Positions 41,671 to 49,962 of a DNA stretch of 49,988 bases are shown here, in pieces. A model generated the notes under the pieces. The model worked only from the letters and a program-made list of their open reading frames with translations. It had not been told where the DNA came from and did not search any database. The translations under genes were made by a program, and so were the position numbers. The stretch comes from an uncultured Porphyromonadaceae bacterium (lineage in GTDB: Bacteria > Bacteroidota > Bacteroidia > Bacteroidales > Muribaculaceae), in contig CAMWRH010000015.1 of the NCBI GenBank assembly GCA_947176605.1, positions 1-49,988 of the forward strand, written 5' to 3'. The number at the start of each line of letters is the position of its first letter. Within the stretch, counting starts at the first letter, position 1.

Positions 41671-43923
41671 TCAGCTCTTTTTCGAGCCTGAACGCTTCCC
41701 TTTGCCGGATTTGCGGCTCGGATTGTTGCGACCGTGGCTGCGGTTGCGCTCGCGGCGCGGCTTGTTGGGATTGCCTTCGTCGCTGATGAGGGCGAAGTCG
41801 AGCTGCTTGCGGTCGAGGTCGGCACGGGCCACCTGGACTTTCACCCGGTCGCCGAGGGTGTATTTCTGATGATGCGCACGCCCGATGAGGCAGAAGTTCT
41901 TTTCATCGAGTTCGTAGTAGTCGTCGTCGAGGTCGCGTACGGGCACGAGTCCCTCGCACATGTTTTCATCCAGTTCGACGTAGAAGCCCCATTCCGTGAC
42001 GCCGGAGATCACTCCTTCAAACACCTCTCCCATCTTCTGCTGCATGAATTCCACCTGCTTGTAGCGTATGGATGCGCGTTCGGCGTTGGCGGCCAATTGC
42101 TCCATATCGGAGGAGTGGCGGCACTGGTCTTCGAGCTTAAGCTTATCTACCGAGCGGCTCCCTTCGGCATATTTGGCCAGCAGGCGGTGCACCATCATGT
42201 CAGGATAGCGGCGTATCGGCGAGGTAAAGTGGGTATAGTAGTCGAGGGCGAGGCCGTAGTGGCCGATGTTGTCGGTGGTATACACGGCTTTCGCCATGGA
42301 GCGGATGGCGAGGATGGAGAGCATGTTTTCTTCTCCCTTTCCTTTCACGTCGCGCAGCAGGCGGTTGAGCCCCTTGTTGACTTCGCGGGCTTTTCCTTCG
42401 GGATTTATCTTATAGCCGAAGCGTGAGGCTATGAGGGCGAAGTTGGTGATTTTCTCGGTGTCAGGATTGTCGTGGACGCGGTATACGAAGTTCTTGGCTT
42501 TCTTTCCCGATGTCACTTTGCCTATTGATTCGGCTACTGTGAGGTTGGCCAGAAGCATGAATTCCTCGATGAGCTTGTTGGCATCCTTCGACTCTTTGAA
42601 ATAAGCCTTGATGGGCTTGCCTGTCTCATCGATTTCAAACCGCACCTCGGCACGGTCGAATTCGAGTGCTCCGGCATCGTAGCGGCGGCGGCGCAGCTGC
42701 TTGGCGAGCATGTCGAGGGTCTTTATCTCCTGCACGAAATCGCCTTCGCCGGTCTCTATGACCTGCTGTGCCTCTTCGTAGGTGAAGCGGCGGTCAGACT
42801 TGATTACGGTGCGGCCGATGCGATAGTTGACCACGTTGGCGTTCTTGTCGAGTTCGAAGATGCAGGAGTATGTGAGTTTCTCCTCGTTGGGGCGCAGGGA
42901 GCATATTCCGTTGGAAAGGCGCTCGGGGAGCATCGGTATCGTGCGGTCTACGAGGTATACGCTCGTGGCGCGCTCGCGTGCCTCCTTGTCGATGGTGGAG
43001 TTGGGGGTGACGTAGTGGGTCACGTCGGCGATATGCACGCCCACCTCCCAGTTGCCGTTGGCAAGCTGGCGTATGGAGAGGGCATCATCGAAGTCCTTTG
43101 CGTCGCGGGGGTCGATGGTGAATGTGGTGACATTGCGGAAGTCCTCGCGCTTGGCGATTTCCGCCTTGGTGATCCCTTCGGAGATTTTCTCGGCGGCCTT
43201 CTCCACATTTTCCGGATACTTGTACGGGAGTCCGAACTCGGCGAGGATGGCGTGCATCTCTGCGGTGTTCTCCCCTTTCCGGCCGAGGATATCCACGATT
43301 TCTCCACGGGGGTTCATCTGGTCGTCGGTCCATTGCGTGATGCGTGCCACGACCTTGTCGCCCGACTTGCCGCCGTTGAGCTGCTTGCGAGGTATGACGA
43401 TATCGGCTGCGAGGAATTTGGAGTCGGTCACTACGGCGGCATAGTTTTTCTCTACGTTGAGGGTGCCGATGAATACCTGGTCCTTGACCTCAAGTATCTC
43501 CAGCACCTTGGCTTCCTTCTCCTGTCCGGCACGTGCGGCTGAGACTTCGACGCGCACCTTGTCGCCGTTGAGGGCATGCATGGAGTTGCGTTCGGCCACC
43601 ATGATCTGCACGTCGTCGATGATTACGGCGTTGCGTCCGTTGGAGCGGCGCACGAATATCCCCTCGCATTCCGATTTCACGATTTCGGGAGCCCGGTATT
43701 TGCCGAGTTCCGTCTCAAGTATGCGCTCGGATGCCACGAGCTCGTCGAGCAGATTGAGCAGGTCGTTGCGCTGGCTTTTGGCCGTGACGTCAATGCCGAA
43801 TGCTATCTGTTTGTAATTGAACGACTGGTTTTTTCGCTGTTCAAGAAATTCAAGCACCTTATCTTGCAGCTGGGTCTTTTTAAGGCGAGTGGAAGGCGCC
43901 TTGTCCTTTATCTTGTTTTTCAT
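41671..43923 (-). CDS. rnr: Ribonuclease R, 750 aa
   Basis: 3'-5' exoribonuclease of the RNase II/RNB family. The N-terminal winged-helix-like region (about 20-75) is followed by cold-shock domains (about 80-230), the RNB domain (about 255-580) with the catalytic acidic cluster in DPRDAKDFDDALSI, and a C-terminal S1 domain (about 635-715: FEGVISGVTEWGFYVELDENMCEG). A basic tail (RRERNRSHGRNNPSRKSG) ends the protein. ATG 43923 (MKNKIKDK) was preferred; the ATG at 43956 would add 11 residues of little family likeness, so the start is uncertain. It lies downstream of uvrC on the same strand with a 129-base gap. Confidence 0.94.
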   Translation of the reverse strand: MKNKIKDKAPSTRLKKTQLQDKVLEFLEQRKNQSFNYKQIAFGIDVTAKSQRNDLLNLLDELVASERILETELGKYRAPEIVKSECEGIFVRRSNGRNAVIIDDVQIMVAERNSMHALNGDKVRVEVSAARAGQEKEAKVLEILEVKDQVFIGTLNVEKNYAAVVTDSKFLAADIVIPRKQLNGGKSGDKVVARITQWTDDQMNPRGEIVDILGRKGENTAEMHAILAEFGLPYKYPENVEKAAEKISEGITKAEIAKREDFRNVTTFTIDPRDAKDFDDALSIRQLANGNWEVGVHIADVTHYVTPNSTIDKEARERATSVYLVDRTIPMLPERLSNGICSLRPNEEKLTYSCIFELDKNANVVNYRIGRTVIKSDRRFTYEEAQQVIETGEGDFVQEIKTLDMLAKQLRRRRYDAGALEFDRAEVRFEIDETGKPIKAYFKESKDANKLIEEFMLLANLTVAESIGKVTSGKKAKNFVYRVHDNPDTEKITNFALIASRFGYKINPEGKAREVNKGLNRLLRDVKGKGEENMLSILAIRSMAKAVYTTDNIGHYGLALDYYTHFTSPIRRYPDMMVHRLLAKYAEGSRSVDKLKLEDQCRHSSDMEQLAANAERASIRYKQVEFMQQKMGEVFEGVISGVTEWGFYVELDENMCEGLVPVRDLDDDYYELDEKNFCLIGRAHHQKYTLGDRVKVQVARADLDRKQLDFALISDEGNPNKPRRERNRSHGRNNPSRKSGKGKRSGSKKS

Positions 43924-44052
43924 CTTGTATACTGTGTCATTATATTGCGCCGCCATTCCTGCAACGGGGGCGGCGGGGTTATATATTATGTGTTACTGCC
44001 TCTCTGTTATAACGCGTCATGCGGGCTGTTTTATTACCCGGATACCGAAATT

Positions 44053-45996
44053 TTATTCATCTTTTGCAGCGAAGTAGGCGGCCAGTACCGCGGCTTTGGC
44101 TTTGCCCACCACTCCGGCTATCTCCTCTTCGGGAGCTTCGCGCAGCCGGCGGAGGCTTTTGAAATGCTTCATAAGGGCCTTCTGACTGGCGGGGCCGATA
44201 CCCTTGATGCTGTCGAGCTCCGACACGACCTGCCCTTTCGAGCGGCGGTCGCGGTGATGGGTGATACCGAAGCGGTGGGCTTCGTCGCGCATATGCTGTA
44301 TGACCCGGAGCGACGGGGATTTCTTATCGATATAGAGCGGGAGCGAGTCGCCGGGGAAATAGATTTCCTCAAGGCGTTTGGCTATACCCACGAGGGTGAC
44401 TTCGCCGCGTATCCCCATCTCGTCAAAGGCCTCTACGGCGGCGCTTAGCTGCCCCTTGCCGCCATCTACCACCACCATATCGGGCAACTTCTCCCCTTCG
44501 GCCATCATGCGTGTATAACGCCGGTGGAGCACTTCCTTCATCGAGGCGAAGTCGTCGGCTCCCACCACGGTCTTGATGCAGAAATGGCGATAGTCGCTCT
44601 TATGCGGCTTGCCGTTGCGGAACACCACGCAGCTGGCCACCGGATTTGTGCCCTGTATGTTGGAGTTGTCGAAGCATTCGATATGGCGTGGCTGCACGGG
44701 GAGACGGAAGTCGCGTTTCATCTGCTCCATCAGATTCTCCACGCCACGCTCGGGATTGAGCTGTTCGCGCTGCTTCTCGCGGTCGGCCATGTACTGGCGG
44801 GCATTCTTCTGCCCCACTTCGAGTATCTTCTTTTTATCGCCACGCTGCGGGATGATGAAGTTGACGCCCTCAAACTCGTCGTCCTGCTGATACGGCAGGA
44901 ACGGCACTATCACGTCATGAAACTCCCGGTCGAATCTTCGGCCTATCTCGGCCAACGCAAGGGCGAGCAGCTCTTCGGGCGATTCCTTCATCGTGCGGCG
45001 GAACTCCAGATTGAGGCTCTGCACCACTGCGCCACGGTGCAGATGCATGAAGCAGATGTAGGCCGTCGACGGATTGTCGACATAGGCCATCATATCCACA
45101 TCCCCTTCTTCGGCACGTGCTATCACAGACTTGGCATTATATTTCAGCACCGCCTCATACTTTTCCTTTACCGCCTGAGCCTCTTCGAAACGCCACTCGT
45201 CGCTCAGGCGGGTCATTTCCTCTTTCAGATGCTGTTCGAGCAGGAGGGTCTCTCCGCTCAGTATCTGGCGCACCTGGGCTATTATCCGGCCATAGCTTTC
45301 GGCATCCATCAGGCCACGGCACATCCCGCCGCATTTCTTGATATGATAATCCAGACAGAGACGGAATTTATTGCGGGCTATCCCCTTCTCGTCGATATAG
45401 TGGCGGCAGGAGCGTATCGGGAATATATCGCGTATGAGCTGGAGCACTACCTTTGCCGACTGTGTATTGGAGTATGGGCCATAGTACTTTCCCGCCTCCC
45501 CCTTCGTACGGGTCATGAACACCCGGGGGAAGGGCTCTTTTGTAACCACGATCCAGGGGTACGACTTATCATCCTTAAGCAGCACATTATAGCGAGGCTG
45601 ATACTCCTTGATCATGGCATTCTCAAGGTGCAGCGCATCTTCTTCCGTATGCACCACGATGAAGCGCATATCCACAATATTCCGCACCAGCAGATTGGTG
45701 CGCACCGAGTCATGGCGGCGGTTGAAATAGGAGCTCACACGGCGTTTCAGCCGTTTGGCTTTGCCCACATAGATCACATCACCATGCTTATCCACATACA
45801 TATACACTCCCGGGGCCTCCGGGAGAGCCAGAATCTTGCGGCGCAACTGAGCGCCGGGACGGTTATCGCGGATATCCTCGGGCGTACGGTCGGGGACTAT
45901 CTCGATATCAAAGCCTCCGGCCTCGTCGATCGACCGTCCGAATCCTTCGAGTATCTCTTCTATCTTCTTTTTATGCAGTGTCTCAGCCTGTCTCAT
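44053..45996 (-). CDS. uvrC: Excinuclease ABC subunit UvrC, 647 aa
   Basis: Dual-incision nuclease of nucleotide excision repair. The GIY-YIG domain (about 60-140) has APGVYMYVDKHGDVIYVGKAK; the UVR motif (about 245-280) contains DEWRFEEAQAVKEKYEAV; the RNase H-like endonuclease domain (about 430-590) has ECFDNSNIQGTNPVASCVVF; helix-hairpin-helix motifs end the protein (KGIGPASQKALMKHF). The about 45 N-terminal residues ahead of the usual start are an extension. A 19-base-arm inverted repeat begins one base before the ATG, so expression may be regulated at initiation. No full-consensus promoter is seen. Confidence 0.95.
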   Translation of the reverse strand: MRQAETLHKKKIEEILEGFGRSIDEAGGFDIEIVPDRTPEDIRDNRPGAQLRRKILALPEAPGVYMYVDKHGDVIYVGKAKRLKRRVSSYFNRRHDSVRTNLLVRNIVDMRFIVVHTEEDALHLENAMIKEYQPRYNVLLKDDKSYPWIVVTKEPFPRVFMTRTKGEAGKYYGPYSNTQSAKVVLQLIRDIFPIRSCRHYIDEKGIARNKFRLCLDYHIKKCGGMCRGLMDAESYGRIIAQVRQILSGETLLLEQHLKEEMTRLSDEWRFEEAQAVKEKYEAVLKYNAKSVIARAEEGDVDMMAYVDNPSTAYICFMHLHRGAVVQSLNLEFRRTMKESPEELLALALAEIGRRFDREFHDVIVPFLPYQQDDEFEGVNFIIPQRGDKKKILEVGQKNARQYMADREKQREQLNPERGVENLMEQMKRDFRLPVQPRHIECFDNSNIQGTNPVASCVVFRNGKPHKSDYRHFCIKTVVGADDFASMKEVLHRRYTRMMAEGEKLPDMVVVDGGKGQLSAAVEAFDEMGIRGEVTLVGIAKRLEEIYFPGDSLPLYIDKKSPSLRVIQHMRDEAHRFGITHHRDRRSKGQVVSELDSIKGIGPASQKALMKHFKSLRRLREAPEEEIAGVVGKAKAAVLAAYFAAKDE

Positions 45997-46056
45997 TTAA
46001 GCAAGTGTTCAAATTCAAACGATAGTAAGTGAAAAGAAATTTGAACACTTACTTAA
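45997..46056. repeat. 19-base-arm inverted repeat at the uvrC start
   Basis: The left arm 45997-46015 and right arm 46038-46056 are complementary at 18 of 19 positions (core AAGTGTTCAAATT and AATTTGAACACTT), with a 22-base loop. The loop contains TATCGTTTG on the minus strand (46024-46016), one insertion from a -7 box. It could be an operator around the uvrC promoter or an RNA hairpin at its start. Confidence 0.85.
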
Positions 46057-46192
46057 GAAATAAACGCAAGCATCGTGCCCTAAATATACAAACGATGTTA
46101 AAATTCAGGGAAATCCCCTCTTCAGGCACTCCTTTTCCCGGCCGCTCTCCACCTAATGACGCATCCCGGCCACTCATACCCGCGACATTCCT

Positions 46193-46232
46193 GCCACATC
46201 CGCACGACACTCCCGCCACATCCGCACGACAC
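46193..46232 (+). repeat. Short tandem repeat between apt and uvrC
   Basis: GCCACATCCGCACGACAC occurs at 46193-46210 and exactly at 46215-46232 (22-base period), with degenerate related sequence upstream (CCCGCGACATTCCT). The gap 46057-46355 has no gene that I can support. Confidence 0.8.
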
Positions 46233-46240
46233 CCGGGCCT

Positions 46241-46287
46241 AAAAAGACATCCCCCACAGGCGGCATGGACCATGGCGCCTGTGGGGG
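46241..46287 (-). terminator. Intrinsic terminator of apt
   Basis: CCCCCACAGGC (46251-46261) pairs with GCCTGTGGGGG (46277-46287), with an inner CATGG/CCATG helix. On the minus strand ATGTCTTTTT follows. Confidence 0.8.
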
Positions 46288-46355
46288 ACGATACGACAGT
46301 TTATCGGAGCGATGCGGGCGGAATATGACGGGCCGCGTGCCGCAACGCCGAGAAT

Positions 46356-46880
46356 TCAATATTTCAGCAGCGATGTAATTTCGCAGTCTTTCGGAAGATT
46401 CTCGCGACCATTAAGGTCTGTAAGCTCTACGATAAAGTTGATGTAGACCTTTTTCGGATTCATCGACTTCACCAGCTTGTAGCAGGCATTCATTGTGCCT
46501 CCCGTAGCGAGCAGATCATCATGGAGCACCACCACGTCATCCGACGTAATGGCATCGCTGTGGAGTTCGATCGTATCCACGCCATACTCTTTGGCATATG
46601 ATGCCTTGATGGTCAGCGAGGGGAGCTTACCGGGTTTACGGGCAGGCACGAATCCGGCTCCGAGTTCATATGCGAGGATGCTTCCCCCTATGAAACCACG
46701 GCTTTCGATGCCCACTACCTTTGTGACGCCCTTGTCGCGGTAGAGATCGGCCATGGCATGACTCATAACCTTAAGCGAATCTCCATTCTTTATCATCGTG
46801 GTCAGATCACGAAATACGATCCCCTTCGAGGGGAAATCAGGCACATCACGAATGGTGGCCTTAAGCGCTTCGAGTTGCAT
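46356..46880 (-). CDS. apt: Adenine phosphoribosyltransferase, 174 aa
   Basis: Salvages adenine to AMP using PRPP. The PRPP-binding motif is VVVLHDDLLATGGTMNA (about 121-137), and the N-terminal ATIRDVPDFPSKGIVFRDLT and GIESRGFIGGSILAYELGAGFVPARKPGKLP segments are diagnostic. Length is normal. It is a single gene on the minus strand with its own terminator; no consensus promoter was found in the gap before it. Purine salvage complements the deoxynucleoside-catabolic and nuclease genes in the window, though it is not linked to them in an operon. Confidence 0.96.
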   Translation of the reverse strand: MQLEALKATIRDVPDFPSKGIVFRDLTTMIKNGDSLKVMSHAMADLYRDKGVTKVVGIESRGFIGGSILAYELGAGFVPARKPGKLPSLTIKASYAKEYGVDTIELHSDAITSDDVVVLHDDLLATGGTMNACYKLVKSMNPKKVYINFIVELTDLNGRENLPKDCEITSLLKY

Positions 46881-47031
46881 AAGCTTGTTGTTATATGGTT
46901 ACTAAAAAACTTTCTTTTCCACACCCTACCCTATCTCCCTTACGACCGCACCCGATGGTCCATACACCTTCAGCGGCCGGCGGAATGTTTCACGCAAATC
47001 CGGATAATCCATACACTACTACGTGCAAACC

Positions 47032-47055
47032 ACACCTTATATTATATATAGGTGT
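47032..47055. repeat. AT-rich interrupted palindrome in the apt-mnmG gap
   Basis: ACACCT (47032-47037) and AGGTGT (47050-47055) flank a TATATTATATAT core. It lies 10 bases before the first parS-like site. It does not match a dif consensus that I know. Confidence 0.6.
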
Positions 47056-47065
47056 AGAAAATGAA

Positions 47066-47081
47066 TGTTCCACGTGACACA
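47066..47081. promoter_or_regulatory. parS-like site 1 (14/16)
   Basis: TGTTCCACGTGACACA differs at two positions from the broadly conserved ParB-binding consensus TGTTTCACGTGAAACA. It keeps the central CACGTG. Confidence 0.6.
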
Positions 47082-47255
47082 CTTCCTGCCGAAAGACATC
47101 AGTCTTCCTCCGAGCTCCCCTCGTATACTCCGTGCCAGCCGAAACCCCAAACCGGACTTCCGCCGGCAAGTCAGCCGCCCGAAAGAATCCACAGACACTC
47201 CGGAACACACCCCTCAAATCACATTGAAAACGATTTGAGAGGATGCCACCGAAAT

Positions 47256-47271
47256 TGTTCCACGTGACACA
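47256..47271. promoter_or_regulatory. parS-like site 2 (14/16)
   Basis: Same 16 bases as site 1 (TGTTCCACGTGACACA), 190 bases further on. The repetition makes a chance origin unlikely. Confidence 0.6.
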
Positions 47272-47459
47272 ATTTCAGAATTGACACATACCTCCCCACG
47301 CCCGAAAATCGCCGTTTTCATCGAAGATTTCAGACTACCACCGTCATTTCTCCCCAAAAATTCCAACCTACACTCACACCTAAACACCAAACACCAAAAA
47401 AATTCGGCGTTTCACACCCATCCCCGGCCGCAACTCATTGTTTCACAGAAAAATGACGA

Positions 47460-47475
47460 TGTTCCACGTGAAACA
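47460..47475. promoter_or_regulatory. parS site 3 (15/16)
   Basis: TGTTCCACGTGAAACA differs at one position from the ParB consensus. It ends four bases before the mnmG 3' end. Weaker half-sites occur at 46986 (TGTTTCACG) and 47439 (TGTTTCAC). The gap 46881-47479 has no supportable gene and is strongly C-rich on this strand. Confidence 0.75.
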
Positions 47476-47479
47476 AATC

Positions 47480-49474
47480 CTATCTCCCCAACATCATCAG
47501 TAGAATATTCACATCCGCAGGCGACACACCGGGGATTCGCGAAGCCGCCCCGATTGTAGCCGGACGCATCCGCGTCAGTTTCTGACGGGCCTCGGTGCTC
47601 AGCGAATGCAACCCCTCGAAATCAAATCCCGAAGGGATACGCACACTCTCCAGACGCACCATCTTATCTGCCAATTCGCGCTCGCGCCGGATATAGCCGT
47701 CATACTTCACAAGTATCTCCGCAGCCTCCATCACCTCGTGACGAAGCGCCGCATCCACAGCCTCTACCCTACGGCGAAGACGAGGAAATGCCGACACAAG
47801 ACACGCCATGTCGATCTGAGGACGCTTCAGAAGTTCAACCATACGCACACCGGCCGACAACGGAGCAGTACCCAACGACACAAGCCACGCATTCACCTCC
47901 TCCGACGGACTCACCTTTTCGCGGCCGAGAAACTCCAGCAAACCGTCGCGCCATTCGCGCTTTCGCTCCATCACCTCAAAGCGATGAGCCGAAGCCAGAC
48001 CAATGCGATGCCCTATCGGAGTAAGACGCATATCCGCATCATCCTGACGCAACAGTATCCGATACTCCGCACGCGACGTAAACATACGGTACGGCTCATC
48101 GACACCCTTCGTCACCAGATCATCTATCAGCACACCGATATACGCCTCATCGCGCCCGAGCACCAAAGGCGCCTCTCCCCTCACCGACAGCGCGGCATTC
48201 ACGCCTGCCATCAGCCCCTGCGCCGCAGCCTCCTCATATCCCGTAGTCCCATTCACCTGACCCGCGAAATAAAGACCCCGCACAAGGCGCGTCTGAAGAT
48301 CATGACACAACTGCACCGGAGGGAAATAATCATACTCAATCGCATAGCCGGGACGATAGAAATGCACATTGCGCAAAGCCGGGATACGGCTCAACGCTTC
48401 CAGCTGCACCTCCCACGGCAGCGAACTCGAAAAACCATTGATGTAATACTCATCAGTATCCACACCTTCCGGCTCAAGAAACAGCTGATGACTGTCCTTA
48501 TCGGCAAACGTCACGATCTTCGTCTCTATCGAAGGGCAATACCGAGGGCCCACACTCTGAATATCGCCGTTATAAAGCGGCGAATCCGCAAGACTCGCCC
48601 GAAGCACATCATGCACCTCAGCCGACGTATGCGTAATAAAACAGCCTCGCACCGGAAGCTCACGACGCACCTCCGGAAGAAAAGAAAACTTATGCGGATC
48701 ACGCTCCGTAGCCCCGGCAGCTTCCGATGAAACCGGAGAAAACGCATCATCGCCGCCCTGCATCTCACACAGAGAGAAATCTATCGACTTACCGGATATA
48801 CGGGCCGGCGTACCGGTCTTCATCCGCCCCGCCTCAAATCCGAGAGACACGAGCTGCTGCGTGATCCCTTCCGAAGACGGCTCGGATATACGACCTCCCT
48901 TCACCTTCGTGGCGCCAAAATGCATCAGACCGCCAAGAAACGTGCCTGCCGTCAGAATCACCTTCTTCGCCCGGAATCGGAATCCCAACGCCGTCTGCAC
49001 TCCATTCACCACATATTTCGCATCCGATGAAATCGAGGAATACGAGGGGTGTTCCACGGATTCAGCCGACTGTTCCACGATGGAATCGGAGATTTCAAGA
49101 CCTGTCACCATATCCTGAAAAAGCGAAAGCCCTTCGACAGAATCCAGCACCCGGCGCCACTCATCCGTAAAGCGGGTGCGGTCAGACTGCACACGCGGCG
49201 ACCACACAGCCGGCCCCTTCGAACGGTTGAGCATGCGGAACTGAATCGCCGTGCGGTCGGCCACTATACCGGTCATCCCGCCGAGAGCATCGATCTCACG
49301 CACGATCTGACCCTTCGCGATACCACCCACTGCCGGATTGCACGACATCTGCGCCACCCGGTTAAGATCCGGAGTCACAAGCAGCGTCCGCGATCCCATA
49401 CGGGCTGCCGCCACGGCGGCCTCACATCCGGCATGACCCGCGCCGATCACTATCACATCATATTCGAAATCCAT
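47480..49474 (-). CDS. mnmG: tRNA uridine-5-carboxymethylaminomethyl modification enzyme MnmG (GidA), 664 aa
   Basis: FAD-dependent partner of MnmE that modifies wobble uridine 34 of tRNAs. The N-terminal dinucleotide-binding motif is VIVIGAGHAGCEAAVAAARMG (start to about 27); SCNPAVGGIAKGQIVREIDALGG (about 45-67) and FITHTSAEVH are diagnostic, as is GQVNGTTGYEEAAAQGLMAGVNAAL later and the helical C-terminal domain. An extra about 17 residues (about 125-145, Ser/Glu/Val-rich) interrupts the usual sequence and coincides with two TGTTCCACG sequences at DNA level. ATG 49474 overlaps the ybeY stop (TGATG); a GTG at 49477 is possible. Operon ybeY-mnmG. Confidence 0.96.
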   Translation of the reverse strand: MDFEYDVIVIGAGHAGCEAAVAAARMGSRTLLVTPDLNRVAQMSCNPAVGGIAKGQIVREIDALGGMTGIVADRTAIQFRMLNRSKGPAVWSPRVQSDRTRFTDEWRRVLDSVEGLSLFQDMVTGLEISDSIVEQSAESVEHPSYSSISSDAKYVVNGVQTALGFRFRAKKVILTAGTFLGGLMHFGATKVKGGRISEPSSEGITQQLVSLGFEAGRMKTGTPARISGKSIDFSLCEMQGGDDAFSPVSSEAAGATERDPHKFSFLPEVRRELPVRGCFITHTSAEVHDVLRASLADSPLYNGDIQSVGPRYCPSIETKIVTFADKDSHQLFLEPEGVDTDEYYINGFSSSLPWEVQLEALSRIPALRNVHFYRPGYAIEYDYFPPVQLCHDLQTRLVRGLYFAGQVNGTTGYEEAAAQGLMAGVNAALSVRGEAPLVLGRDEAYIGVLIDDLVTKGVDEPYRMFTSRAEYRILLRQDDADMRLTPIGHRIGLASAHRFEVMERKREWRDGLLEFLGREKVSPSEEVNAWLVSLGTAPLSAGVRMVELLKRPQIDMACLVSAFPRLRRRVEAVDAALRHEVMEAAEILVKYDGYIRRERELADKMVRLESVRIPSGFDFEGLHSLSTEARQKLTRMRPATIGAASRIPGVSPADVNILLMMLGR

Positions 49475-49902
49475 CACTTCTCCCCCATTTCATCGTAAAG
49501 ACTCAGCGCACGATCCTCTGCCGCCTCCATCTGCTCGCGCTCGCCGGGCAGCTTATCATGCTCGCCGCAGAGATGAAGAAGGCCATGCACGATCACTCGC
49601 AGAAGTTCCCTTTCATACGGCACTCCCAGCGATGCGGCATTCGAGGCCACAGTGTCGAGAGAAATCAGTATGTCACCTCCCACCTTACGGCCTCGCGTGT
49701 AATCAAACGTTATCACATCCGTGTAATAGTCATGCTGAAGAAACTGACGGTTGGCCGACAGTATCACCTCGTCAGAACAGAAGCGATAGCAGAGATTGCC
49801 AAGCACACGGTCATAGCCGGCGGCCACCCCGGTCAGCCATCTGAACAGACGCCCCTCGTCAAGCACGGGCATCGCCACAGAATCTGTCTGAAAATCTATC
49901 AT
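49474..49902 (-). CDS. ybeY: Endoribonuclease YbeY (rRNA maturation), 142 aa
   Basis: UPF0054 family metal-dependent RNase acting in 16S rRNA maturation and ribosome quality control. The C-terminal motif is HGLLHLCGEHD (106-116), with His106 and His110; the third ligand position of the usual HGxLHLxGYDH is Asp here, with a His one place earlier. DYYTDVITFDY (58-68) is also typical. Its stop overlaps the mnmG start, implying translational coupling. A full-consensus promoter lies 29 bases upstream. Confidence 0.92.
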   Translation of the reverse strand: MIDFQTDSVAMPVLDEGRLFRWLTGVAAGYDRVLGNLCYRFCSDEVILSANRQFLQHDYYTDVITFDYTRGRKVGGDILISLDTVASNAASLGVPYERELLRVIVHGLLHLCGEHDKLPGEREQMEAAEDRALSLYDEMGEK

Positions 49903-49930
49903 AATCTACAGTTTAAAATTTTCCAAACTA

Positions 49931-49962
49931 CAAAAATAGTAAAAATTCCAGTTCCCGACAAA
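49931..49962 (-). promoter_or_regulatory. Full-consensus promoter of ybeY-mnmG
   Basis: On the minus strand: TTTG (49962-49959), a 20-base spacer, then TATTTTTG (49938-49931). Predicted start is near 49925, about 22 bases before the ybeY ATG. Confidence 0.8.

Noticed and set aside
45788..45796. Perfect DnaA box TTATCCACA
   Set aside because: A single copy inside uvrC coding sequence, about what chance predicts in 50 kb; no cluster indicates oriC. A near match beside the korA promoter (27888-27896) is also isolated.
44524..46032. 502-codon open frame antisense to uvrC
   Set aside because: The minus strand encodes a full, motif-complete UvrC; long antisense frames are common in GC-rich genes. 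The same holds for 1605-2792, 3692-4561, 7379-8239, 9170-10231 and 47606-48730.
47032..47055. Possible dif recombination site
   Set aside because: The palindrome is AT-rich, but its arms do not match XerC/XerD consensus arms that I know.
47281..47559. 92-codon plus-strand frame between apt and mnmG
   Set aside because: Low-complexity Pro/His/Ser composition from C-rich DNA; it runs over a parS-like site and into the mnmG 3' end.
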